Shown piece by piece: positions 30,633 to 41,215 of a stretch of 64,000 bases of DNA. The notes beneath the pieces are model-generated. The model was given only the letters and a program-made list of their open reading frames with translations, did no database searches and was not told the DNA's origin. The stretch spans positions 41,075,270-41,139,269 of the forward strand of contig NC_086375.1 of the NCBI RefSeq assembly GCF_036588685.1. The letters run 5' to 3'. The translations under genes and the position numbers were made by a program. Source of the stretch: Mytilus trossulus (taxonomy: Eukaryota; Mollusca; Bivalvia; Mytilida; Mytilidae). Position 1 is the stretch's first letter; every line of letters starts with the position of its first letter.

Positions 30633-31365
30633 TATCAAATCATTTTATCAATCATAATTGACAGTTTTATTTTTATGTGTATTTATATTTGCAGATATGT
30701 ATACTTTTATTTACAGATTTACGTCAAATTATAAAAGTAATGGATATGGGAAAAATATCATAACAAATATATGTGCCTTAGTTTTATAAGGAATCAAATA
30801 TATAATAAATGGCCAAGTATCAGCTGATATTGCAGCACTGATAACTGAGTTATGTCAAATTAAAATCTGTTTTATTTATTATGCTATGTGCTTATAAACA
30901 AAAGGTACCATCTAACTAAAAAGAGAAGTACATGAAGAAAAAACATAACAAATGCATGTACTTCTGTTTCTTAACTAAAGAAATTAATCATATAATAAAT
31001 ATGCCTTAGTACCAGTTTATATTGCAGCAAACACTGTGCGTCTCTTTAACATCGATAAATTCAAATTCAAAATCTTTTGCTTATCAGATAAACATACTGA
31101 ATTGAAAACTTTTTAGTCCGGAAAGTTAACTTCTTCCAACGACAAGTTCAAATAATAAAGTCTGAACAAGTGCTTTGATAATGCAAAAGTCCTTATGAAC
31201 CACGCTCAATTCCAGTCCAATTCTAGCATGTTTGTTACTACTAAATTAACTGTCCTAAAAATCCAGTTGTTTAAAATCAAATTGTAAATTTTTCGATTTT
31301 TTAATTCTTTCAAAATCAAGACGTCACTATTTGAAATGTATAAAAAATTAGGTGAATACAAAAAA
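30633..31365. other. Downstream region of receptor gene 2
   Basis: AT-rich 3' flank with several AATAAA-like strings. Two stretches ('atatataataaatggccaag', near 30795, and 'catataataaatatgcctta', near 30988) look like a small local duplication. No other gene. Confidence 0.45.
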
Positions 31366-31545
31366 AATAAAATGTGGTATGATTGCCGATGAGACAATTC
31401 TCCACAAGAGGCCCAAATGACATATAAATTAGCATGTAAGCCGGATCCAAACCCTCCTATTAACTTTTGACAGTGGTGTAACAGTACAACATAACGAACG
31501 AACTATAAAAATCAGTTGAACAAGACTCACTCATCAGATGGATAA
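31366..31545 (+). repeat. Interspersed repeat R1, copy 7
   Basis: 'aaaatgtggtatgattgccg', 'gagacaattctccacaagag', 'agtggtgtaacagtacaaca' and 'tcatcagatgga' match 40670-41180. Confidence 0.8.
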
Positions 31546-31844
31546 GTCTTTGCCTATGCTATGTTTTGTTTAACCATAGCAGCACCCCCCCCAAAAAAAA
31601 AATCAAACTCAAACTTTATACTAAACACTATATGGATTAGTTTGTTTCAAACTTGAGAAGAAAATCTTTGAAAAAATAACGACGGATACAAAAACAAATA
31701 AAACATATGAACTTAAGTGCATATACCACCTCAAAGTGATGTGTTTGAGCTTCTTATTTGGCCATTTAATTAGGGACTTTCCGTTTTAAATTTTTCTCGG
31801 AGTTCAGTATTTGTGGTATTTTACTTTTCGAATGTTCTAGCTCA
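31546..31844. other. AT-rich DNA, no gene seen
   Basis: Nothing recognised beyond C and A runs. Confidence 0.4.
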
Positions 31845-32010
31845 CCTGTCCCAATGGGTAAGTTTGAGCTTTTGCCACCACTTAGCGTCCGTCGTCCGTC
31901 GTCGTCCATTAACTTTTTATAATGATCATCTCCTTAGAAACTGCTACTCCAAATTCAACCAAACTTGGCCACAAACATCATAAGTGTATTTAGTTTTTTG
32001 CCCTTATATG
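31845..32010 (+). repeat. Degraded interspersed repeat with 'cgtccgtcgtcc' core
   Basis: 'tagctcacctgtcccaatgg', then 'ttagcgtccgtcgtccgtcg', then 'aaattcaaccaaacttggcc'. From memory this order is common in bivalve genomes. Only this copy is in the window. Confidence 0.45.
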
Positions 32011-33255
32011 ACGATGTTATCATGTTTGTCTTAGACACGACGATAGTCACAGAAGGCGAGACATGGGTGTTGCTTTTCCGGCTGCATCGTCGTGTAGTCG
32101 TCAGTAATGGTAAGTTTTCTGATCAAGACAGTTTGACAGGAACTATACTTCTGATAGATCAATGATAATTTATATTTAAAAGTTGCATTACTATCAAAAC
32201 AGATCAGTTTGAAGACAAGTTCTTTTATATTGGAACCGACATCTAGATACATTTTCCTTGCTTCGGAATCGTATAACTTCAACGTAAGCTACACAATTTT
32301 CCGCCACTGTTTCCAGAAACTATGGAAAGATCATATATATAAAAAAATCAATTCAGATGGACAACATTTACATTATTTTATCAATTTGAAAATTCGTTCT
32401 CTTCTGCAAAATAGACATCATAAGAAAAATTAGTTGCGAAAGATATCAATGAGACATTCAATCAGTGGAAAATAGACTGACAACGTAATGGATGAAAAAG
32501 AAAAAGAGACAAACATTCAAATAACAGAACACAAAACTCCACATAGAAAACTAAAGACTAAGCAACACGAATCCAACAAAAAAATCGGGGGTTATTTCAG
32601 TAGCTCCGTAGGGGTAAGCAGATTCTGCTCCACATGTGCACCTGCCTAGTGATCAATGTAATTCGGTAAGACATAGTGTATAAGAATGTTGCAGTGTTAT
32701 TTGTAAAAGTTGCGAAATTGATATCTCAAAGATTTTAGTTGTAAATAGTGAAGATCCAAGATTTAACGTTAACTTAGTTAAGGTGTTGATAAAAATGAAA
32801 TGTAGGGTATACGTCGAGACCCCCCCCCCCCCCAAATCCCCCAACAATAAAAACAAAATATAAAAAATACACCGATATCTCAACTTATGGAACGCCATTC
32901 AAATGTGAGGATAAGTGAGAATCGGTGAATAACGCAATAATTGACTTTCAACACAAGTCAAATAGAGTGCAACATCTTTTATATTGTAAATCTGTTTTTT
33001 ATCAACATAATTTTCATTTCTGAACGTTGTCTAGAATATTGCAGTCGGTTTTACTTGTGCTAATCTTTTGTTTTACGAATGTGTTTTTCTATTGCCCGAG
33101 TTAATGTCTTACAAAATGTTATCTAACAATTCGTGTCACTTTACATGTTGAGCTCCATATTTCAAAGGATAATAATGAGTTATCTCGCTTTATTTGTTAC
33201 GGTTGCTATATCTATAATACTAAAATTACGAGGTCCAATTTATCAGCCGGTGTCC
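32011..33255. other. AT-rich DNA with homopolymer C tract
   Basis: Small frames at 31965-32165, 32031-32282 and 32653-32898 have no domain. A C14 run lies at 32821-32834. No gene recognised. Confidence 0.4.
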
Positions 33256-33257
33256 TA

Positions 33258-34915
33258 TAGCCATTCTTCCCCCATGCCAAATTTTCCGGTAGGAAAGACT
33301 GGATTGATCCAATATTTCCCCCCGGAAAAATTGGCATGATCCCACTTTTCCCCCTCAGCATTATGGGGGGAAAACCAGGATCAGGCCAATTTTTCCCACG
33401 TAGTAGCGCGAGAAGCTAAATTTTCCGCCTTGTAATATAACGTCGGCGACGTCACGGTAAGAATTTTTTATGAAACAAAAGAATAGTAACTTTTCTTATA
33501 TCAGTTTATAGTTACCAAAGCTTCATCGTATGATAATACATTTGAAAGGTATTAATATAGATATATATATATGTTATATTTATACACACATTCTGATGTG
33601 ATGATCACTTCCATTCTCCTTCGTGAACCCCTGGTATCATTGACTAAATGAATACAATTACTTTCACCGCTTCTGGTCAATTAGTAGATTTTCCCCAGGA
33701 CAGACGTCTATGATATCTCCAAAGTATTATGGTGAAATGACTTCAAATGATATATCATGCAAAGTATAAAGTAGCAATTAAAAGAACTTAAAAAAAAAGC
33801 ACGGATAGAGGGGAATACTCGTCGCACTTTAAGCTTTCATTCAGGAGAAGAAGTCCGATACGGATGAAACTTCATTAAACTTAGAGGAGATCTGAACACC
33901 TGCTTTTGCCAGAACGGAAGACGTGGAAGTACAGGGACTAACCACATTATAGTTTGAGCTATACAAGATCTACAAAAAAAAAACACCTACCCTGATATAG
34001 GTTCAAACACTTTCCAGCACTTATGATACAAATTCGACGTGGTATTAAGTAATTAAAGCCCACACGGCATTTCACAACGATAAACCCTCATATAGTCGCC
34101 TTTAAAATGCCCCTACCATAAAAATGTGGGGAAAAAAATCAAACAAAACTAACGCACTTATTTATAACAAAATAATTTACGAAAAACATATGACCGACAT
34201 GAAACGTCAACAACCACTGTACTACATGTTCCATGCTTTGGAATGGCACACAAAGAACGTGGCGGCATTAAACTCAAGACAACCCTCCTCCAACACAATA
34301 CGGAACAGCACACCGCAAGAAATTCTGTAAAATATCATCTGCAATTGACTTCACTAAATTGTTAGTACGGTGCACAATAATCACTTACATAAAAACAAAT
34401 AGACACAAAGCACCGAAATGAAAGTAAAATGTATGCGCTGTTTACACTAAAAGTTATTTCAAAGCCAGTCAAAAAGTTCTCTAGTCGGAATAGTGGACAA
34501 AGACAGAATGGTAAACATGTAAACAAGACTGGTGAATATGTAGACAGACTTGCGGACATAAAGACAGACAGTTAAATATGTAAAAAGACTAGGGTACACA
34601 TAGAAAGACAGACTAGGGGACACATAGGCAGACTGATAAACCTGTAGACAGATTTGTGTAAATTTGAATGAACAACACATTTGTATACAAATAAATATAA
34701 CACTGTTCGATTTACATTCGAGACATGCATATAAATATATTGAAATCTATATCATGGGGGAAAGATTGGAATGGGGGAAAAGTTACTATATGTATACGTA
34801 TTGTCAACTTTCCGTAGGGGAAGAATGACAATGATCCAAAATTTCCGCGGGGGAAACATTGGCTCATGCCAGTCTTTCCCCCGGGGGAAAAACTGGCATG
34901 AGGGAAGAATGGCTA
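33258..34915. mobile_element. 1.66-kb non-coding element, TA target, subterminal palindromes
   Basis: The ends are TAGCCATTCTTCCC at 33258-33271 and its exact inverse at 34902-34915, flanked by TA at 33256-33257 and 34916-34917. Just inside each end lie imperfect palindromes of about 26-31 bp built as CCA..TTTCC..GGAAA..TGG: 33277-33302 and 33309-33334 at the left; 34802-34832, 34837-34863 and 34869-34896 at the right. No transposase is recognisable. The small frame at 34124-34330 has no domain. The stretch about 34490-34650 holds decayed 'gacagac' repeats. Probably a non-autonomous DNA transposon. Confidence 0.8.
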
Positions 34916-34917
34916 TA

Positions 34918-35920
34918 TAACACGTTAAAACGTTGAATCAAAGAATTCAACTTTATTTATAACTAATAAAGTACAATGGTGTAGATTAAAAATTACACCA
35001 CTTCAGACCCTTTTGTTAATAATTAACAAGTTCCGGGTCGAATCCGATACCGATAACAATTTAGTATATTCACCTGTTACTTTAATCTTATATGTACGTT
35101 CCGCATCTGACAGGCGCACCTCCAAATGGTGTATTTGATTTTGCTTTAAACACGGGTCATAATAACAGGGTCGACACAACTAAATTCAATCATTGTCAAA
35201 TTGTTCCCTATTGTAGTTTTTTAATTAGTAAGACTTTCTAAGATAACAATACGAATACTAAAAAATTGGACTTAAATTGAAATAAGGCGTATAGGTACAG
35301 TTTTCAATTTGTTAGCGGGCATGACGTAAAACCGCGAATCAAAGAATTGAACTTTATTGGACAATGCTGTTGATTAAAAATACTCAATTCAAGGACCTGA
35401 ATATTACCAATAATTGAAGAGTTCTAGGTCGACGGGTTCAAACAGAAAGATTTGAAAGCAGAGAAACTGTATCTTAAAATCGGCACGACTTTTATCAGAT
35501 GATAATACCAATACTAAAATAAGGCTTACGCATAGTTATATACTTTCATTCAGTCACGGACCCGCGATATCACGGGTGTGTTCTAGTGCAATTAAATATA
35601 ATGGTGCAGTTTCCTAGTCCGTTCAATATTTTTAATGTTGTTTATGAAACAGCTGGCGCAATACGGTTGTTTGCGGAAGTTGACTTCCTATGTTATCATA
35701 TGCCTGGTCACTTTCTCGCCTGCTAATATTTCCGTTCATATCTTTCATTTCGGCTTTTGCACCCAAAATGATTTTTGTGATATTAAAGCATACAATGTAC
35801 GTCTAAAACCGTGTTGAAAGAAGTGCAATAAGGTTACTATGTTTAACTCTTATATGCATATAGTTGATAAATAAAAGTACATTCTCTACCCAAAGAGTAA
35901 TATGTTTTCACGTACACAGG
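34918..35920. other. AT-rich DNA, no gene; partial internal duplication
   Basis: 'aaagaattcaactttattta' (34939) and 'aaagaattgaactttattgg' (35341) begin two related stretches with 'attaaaaat' and 'acctga' or 'agttcc' blocks, so an old local duplication with spacing of about 400 bp is likely. No gene. Confidence 0.4.
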
Positions 35921-35921
35921 G

Positions 35922-36065
35922 GCGGTTTCAGCCATTATTGAAAGGGTGTATCCTAACGTAACCAAGGATAAGAAATGGGAGGGGTTTCCAACCATTATTC
36001 CCTTTCCAAATGGATTGATATTCCATACTAAAAAAAACCAGACCCCCTTTGTATCCACCACTGGG
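35922..36065. mobile_element. Decayed copy of the inverted-repeat element at 823
   Basis: 'ggggcggtttcagccatt', G-rich 'gggaggggtttcc' and 'caaatggattgatattccat' parallel 823-957. The right end is 'gtatccaccactg'. Confidence 0.6.
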
Positions 36066-38164
36066 TGCAGATAATCACTAAAGGGAAGGAACATTACCTA
36101 TCAATGCAAGAGACACTCACTAGAGTTTTGTTTTCACAAGACCACATTAATTACCCAACACACCAAAGAGAACCGCTGTTGGATATTTGGACAGCAATGA
36201 CCAAAAACACTCCAAGTCAATGTCCAGACATACGACAAGGCGGATGATATCTACATAGTCTAAAATATATGAAATCGGAGACATTATTTTCTTTTTCTGT
36301 TTATGATATGTTTTCTTTACTTATTTTGCTATTTGTTATTTTTATTTTCCATTTTTTGTTTTCATTATCGATGTGTCTACCATTTTAAAAATGAAAATGT
36401 ATGCAGAAAAATGTTAAATACTCAAAACATCATTGTAGTTAGAATGTTGAAAACCAAAGTATTCGATTTTCATCACGAATTCATTATTGATAACTATATA
36501 TATTTTACGAAGAAAGGTATCTCAACACTGAGGCTGAACATTGACGAAACCGGAACATCCCTTGCTATTTGCAAGACACAATTAACGCAACGGTCAGCTA
36601 TATACGTTTTGGTGTTTTTAAAAAGCGGTTAATTTTAGCTTTACCATTAGTAAGACTAAAATATATCAACATTGCCCTAGATTCACTTATTAATTGATGT
36701 ATCGTGGATTTCGGGAGTTTTGTGTATCCGTTTAGTTTGCACACATTATTTCGTTCATATTTTTCTTACAATTCATATTTTGTATTTATCAGATTTGCAG
36801 AGTGAGGGTTTTGTAGATGTAATTGTATGCAAAAAGGTAAACATCGTTTGTAAAATAGCACATTACCATAAATACAGTTCTATGGTAAACTCTTCTTCGT
36901 TATAGCCAAGGAGACTGCATTAATCACAACCCTTGGCTAGCGAAAATGTGATTGACCGAGGTATATAAATATGTTGTATCGACTTTTCTCATCAGGAGAA
37001 AATGAAAAGTGTTGGCTTTAATACTGTGTTAGATGTATCAATAAGCAGACACATATTTTTTAAGGACACCAATAGTTACTTGGGGAAAAAAGTATATAGT
37101 GGCTGGTGGTCTTCTTCCGACAGTAAACCCATTGCAAAATAGGGCGTAGTTAGGCTGTTTGTGATGTATAAATGCGTATCGATGCACGTGCGATCATAAT
37201 GTGAGCGTTAAATCCGATCCCTTGTGTGGAGAGGATGTCACGCTCCATGCACGTTAGAAGCCCTTTAAACAACTTGTAGATGGGTTAGTAGAGACCAACG
37301 TTTTGCTCTCGAGTATCACCAGGACCTTAGATGAAGATTTTGTTTGAATTTATCTTGCGGGTGGATGAAATACATTTGTTCAACTGAATGAAACAAAATA
37401 CATATATCATACCCGTCTCCTTATAAATGTTTCATACAAGAATCCCTCACTTTGTATTACTGTCATGCAATAGCAAATTAATGTAGTATGCCGCGTACAT
37501 CTTAACAAAAGGTGGAAATCATAAGACCTGCATAATTTAACGGAGCATCGGGAAACTCTCCTTGTGATTCAGCATCTTTCATACAAGGGAAACAATTTGC
37601 ACTAATTCCGCTATATAATACAGTACAGTTGAACAAGTTACAAATAAGCAACGAATTTATTGATACCGGCCGTGTATTAAATGATTGAAAAGATGGACAT
37701 TAAATAAGTATAGTTCATTGATTTCATTTGTATCAATAATTCCTCTTATTGTCGAAAAGAGGTTATTACAGGAAATCCGACACAAAAAGCTGTCATGTAT
37801 GCACCAAAAAATCGTTCCTTTCACGAAAGTGTTGAACGTATATGATCTATTTTTATATGATAGCACTTCGTCAGTGCAGTTTTAGAGCTACACCCTCTAT
37901 ACCAGAATAGTAGCTACGTTACAAGTTACCCCTCAGCCCCATCCACTTATTTGTCTCTGTTTTATGCAAACACTATAATGATGGTAGACTGCATATGAAT
38001 TGACGTTGATGAATTGACATATAGGAAATTCTTAAAGCGACTTTGCACGAACCAAAATTCAATTTGCATGAATAACGATGGTGATTACTTGAACAATCAC
38101 CGGAGTTTCTTTACTTAAGATTAGCATATGAAATACAGATAGTGCTAGATTCACATGACCTTTT
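36066..38164. other. AT-rich intergenic DNA
   Basis: No gene recognised. Small frames (36065-36247, 36303-36632, 36720-36905, 37685-37885) lack domains. Confidence 0.4.
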
Positions 38165-38350
38165 TTAGTCGTCTATGAAGGGGGCAATGTGTGTTTTCTT
38201 TGTCCGTCTGTCTGATCAGATTATAAGTTTTCCTCGCATACCTTATTCTCTTGACATTGGTATTCATGTATATCATGCAAAGTTACAAATCAAATAAGGA
38301 GGTATGGGTATTTTTTTCAGAATTTATTTAAACCAGGGTCAGATCTAAAG
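38165..38350 (+). repeat. Possible decayed interspersed repeat
   Basis: 'gtcgtctatgaagggggcaa' and 'gtccgtctgtctgatcagat' resemble the style of repeats with 'gtccgtc' cores. There is no second copy in the window, so this is weak. Confidence 0.25.
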
Positions 38351-38459
38351 GTACTTCAATCTTCACTAACAAGTGACCAAATAGAACATGATGCAGTTAC
38401 CTCCGAACTTCAGTTAAGATAATTTTGCGATCCATTATACACGAGTATATTACTATAAA

Positions 38460-38705
38460 CAATTGAGCTGATCTACGCCGCTAGATTAAAACTGACGAGG
38501 AAAGGTAACACACGGCAACTGAAAGCTTTATTTTTGTAAAGCCCAGGTGGTCTTGTGGTCTAGCGGGACGGCTGCAGTGCAGGCGATTTGGTGTCACGAT
38601 ATTACAGTAGCATGGGTTCGAATCCCGTCGAGGGAAGAATAAAAAAATTGCGAAAGCAAATTTACAAATCTAACATTGTTGGGTTGATTTTTAGACGAGT
38701 TGTAT
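38460..38705 (+). mobile_element. tRNA-derived SINE, copy 3 (best preserved head)
   Basis: 'gaaaggtaacacacggcaac' precedes the head. The A-box-like block is 'tggtctagcggg' (38556) and the B box 'ggttcgaatcc' (38614-38624). The body 'aatttacaaatctaacattg' and 'tttagacgagttgtatatat' follows. The head could fold partly like a tRNA, but an A-rich link and a shared body make it a SINE. Confidence 0.8.
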
Positions 38706-40003
38706 ATATAACGCCTATAGATAAAACGCCTAAAAGGTGTACACTACAACACCAATAATACAAAAAGGAACTATAAATGTAATTATTTATAAATATTTCG
38801 GATAACAGATATCCTTCGTCAGTCAGATTCTGATGTTAAAAAAATCATCTTTAAATCTTCTTAGATTAAACTTTTACTAAATCTTGAAATTTATACAATA
38901 AAAAAAGGCAAACCGAACATCAGTTAAAACGCTTGCACCATTCTAAATTTTTTTTATAGTATATCGGAAGTGAAGATGTATCTTAATTTCTTTCTAATAA
39001 ACTAACCCGAATAATGTCAGTCGTTATATTCCGCTGATCTCCGTCTAATCTCCGATTGCTACATTACATTTCATATAAACGTGAATTCATTTTAGTTATA
39101 TGATGTTCTCTGGTGCAGCCTTTTAAGAAACCGTGAATTGTTTTCTCAAAATTTAAATGCCTTCAACAGCAATGTTTGATGTTTTGATTTTTTATAATCA
39201 CAATAAAATTGTTGAAAATCACTGAAAAACAATTTTTGACAAAATTGTAATATGTTTCAACGACATTTTTTATGAATGTTGGCCCTGCAAGTGAAAACAT
39301 TTTTTATTGGATAATTGTCTCTATACCTCTTTGCATTTTCTCTAGACCTTTACTTTGTGAAGCTATAAATTTCTTGATATTGTAAAATTCCTGATTTTCA
39401 AATAAAACTGTTTTTTCTGTGTAGTGAGCTCTTTCTTGATCAGCCACAATAAATCTAATTTGAAAGGGGGGCTTCTTTGTAATCTTTGTATCTTGAAATT
39501 TTTAAATTGAAATCGAACATTTGATATGCATACAATAACACTACATTGAATGTTTGAAACAATAAAATAACTCCCAGTGTAAGGCCTGAAAATCAATTTG
39601 AAAAATGGTTTATTATTTCATCGGTGTTAATTTCCGAAAAAAATATATTTTATTTGAAATAAACATCGATTTTCATTCCATTAAACGGACACTGTATAGC
39701 TTGTTTTCAATTAATTACTTATTTGAAATATTAATTCATTAATATCTGTCAGCTCTAATGTCATTACCTCTTTCTTCTTTTTTTATCAATTATTCTGGAT
39801 AATGTCAATTATAGTTTTTGTATTTCAAATCATGTATATTTCATAGAAATCAAGCTGCTTTTTATTGCATAACTCTGTTTCTATAATAACGACACTATTT
39901 TCAATTGATTATCTGCCATGTGCACACGTTTTGCATGTCTATAGGACAGGTTGGTACTGAGCACGTAATCATAATTATCGTGTTGTGAATGGGAATACAA
40001 AAA
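38706..40003. other. AT-rich intergenic DNA
   Basis: Nothing coding recognised. The minus frame at 39363-39596 has no domain. Confidence 0.4.
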
Positions 40004-40485
40004 CAGGGCCGTAGCGTAATGGAGGCAAATGAGGCAAATGCCTCACTCTTGAAACGACAACCAAACTTTTGAAGTTGGTGTTTTTTTTATTATGTATTTT
40101 ACATTATCAATATGCGAGTTTCGAGTTTCAAATTATCTACCGGCACACTACATACAGTGTGTCCAATCTGCAGCAACGATTGCAGCTTTTACCATAGCAG
40201 TGAAGGTAAAAAATAAGTGTTCCGAATACATTCAAAAAAAAATAAAAATTAAACAAATCTTAAGGTTTATGTACCCTTCTGTAGCCATTTTTGTACGAAC
40301 TTTTCAAACTTCAATTGTATCAAAACTACAGATTGTTTTCATCATATCTGTAGTTTTGATACAATTAAGGTTTGAAAAATTCGTCAGGCACCCGAACCCC
40401 CCTAAAAAAAAAGGCTCAAAAATTTTTCGCCTCGCTCCGCTCGGCGAACTTGCCTCACTTTAAAGACCCATGCGCTACGGCCTTG
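40004..40485. mobile_element. 482-bp inverted-repeat element (CAGGGCCGTAGCG ends)
   Basis: The left end is CAGGGCCGTAGCG and the right end, reversed, CAAGGCCGTAGCG. It contains a long imperfect hairpin (40296-40383) and, near the right end (about 40422-40450), a GC-rich module 'cgcctcgctccgctcggcga' also present at 7306. A-runs flank both ends, so the target duplication is unclear. The open frame 40092-40463 is not a gene. Confidence 0.75.
40296..40383. repeat. Imperfect inverted repeat within the 482-bp element
   Basis: Arms of about 35 bp: 'ttgtatcaaaactacagat' at 40315-40333 and 'atctgtagttttgatacaa' at 40346-40364 pair exactly, and the flanks pair with a few mismatches. Confidence 0.85.
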
Positions 40486-40654
40486 AAAAATGGAACACAT
40501 TGGTTTTGATAATGTTTTGTGAAAGTATTGAACGTTTCCACTTACAATATTACACGCGTGTTTGGGTAGTATAGAATCATATTATTTACAACTGTCTCGA
40601 TCCGCACAACTCTCGCATTGTGGTTATTTAAAATAAGATATGCTCTAAACGTTA

Positions 40655-41215
40655 CACAACTTATAAAAAAGAGGATGTGGTATGATAGTCAATAAGACAA
40701 TTCTGCACAAGAGACCGAACGACACAAAAATTGAACAACTATTTGTCACTGTATGGCCTTCAATAATGGGCGAAGCCCATACCGCATAGTCAGCTATTAA
40801 AGGTCCCGAAATGACAAATGAATATATGTTCAAACGAAATGTTCAAACTTGTGCACAGAAAATGAACGAAAAACAAATATGAAACACAGCAACACACGAC
40901 AACCAATGAATTACAGGCATGTGGTGGGGTTAAACATGTTTGCAGGATCCTAACTCTCCCTTACTTTGGAAAGTGGTGTAACAGTACAACATAAAAACAA
41001 ACTATAAAAAAATATAGCTGAAACAGTCTTAGCTCCTCAGATGGATACAAATAGAAATACAACTAACAAAAACATGTGGCGGGGTTAAACATGTTTGCAG
41101 GATCCCAACTCTCCCTAACTTTGGACAGTGGTGTAACAGTAAAACATAAGAACAAAATATAAAAAATCAGCCGAAAAAGTCTTAGCTCATCAGATGGATA
41201 CAAATAGAAATACAT
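40655..41215 (+). repeat. Interspersed repeat R1, long copy 8, with tandem duplication
   Basis: Reverse complement of the order seen at 23160-23745 and 27505-27797. Its last part is duplicated: about 40919-41071 and 41072-41210 both run 'gtggggttaaacatgtttgc' to 'agatggatacaaatagaaat', spacing about 153 bp with few differences. Confidence 0.8.

Noticed and set aside
32653-32898. Minus-strand ORF with a glycine run
   Set aside because: The run comes from a poly-C tract and the rest lacks any domain.
38550-38640. Functional tRNA gene
   Set aside because: A and B boxes are present, but the same head with a shared non-tRNA body occurs elsewhere; the stems do not close into a convincing cloverleaf.
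40092-40463. 123-codon ORF
   Set aside because: It spans a long inverted repeat and the subterminal GC module of a 482-bp element.
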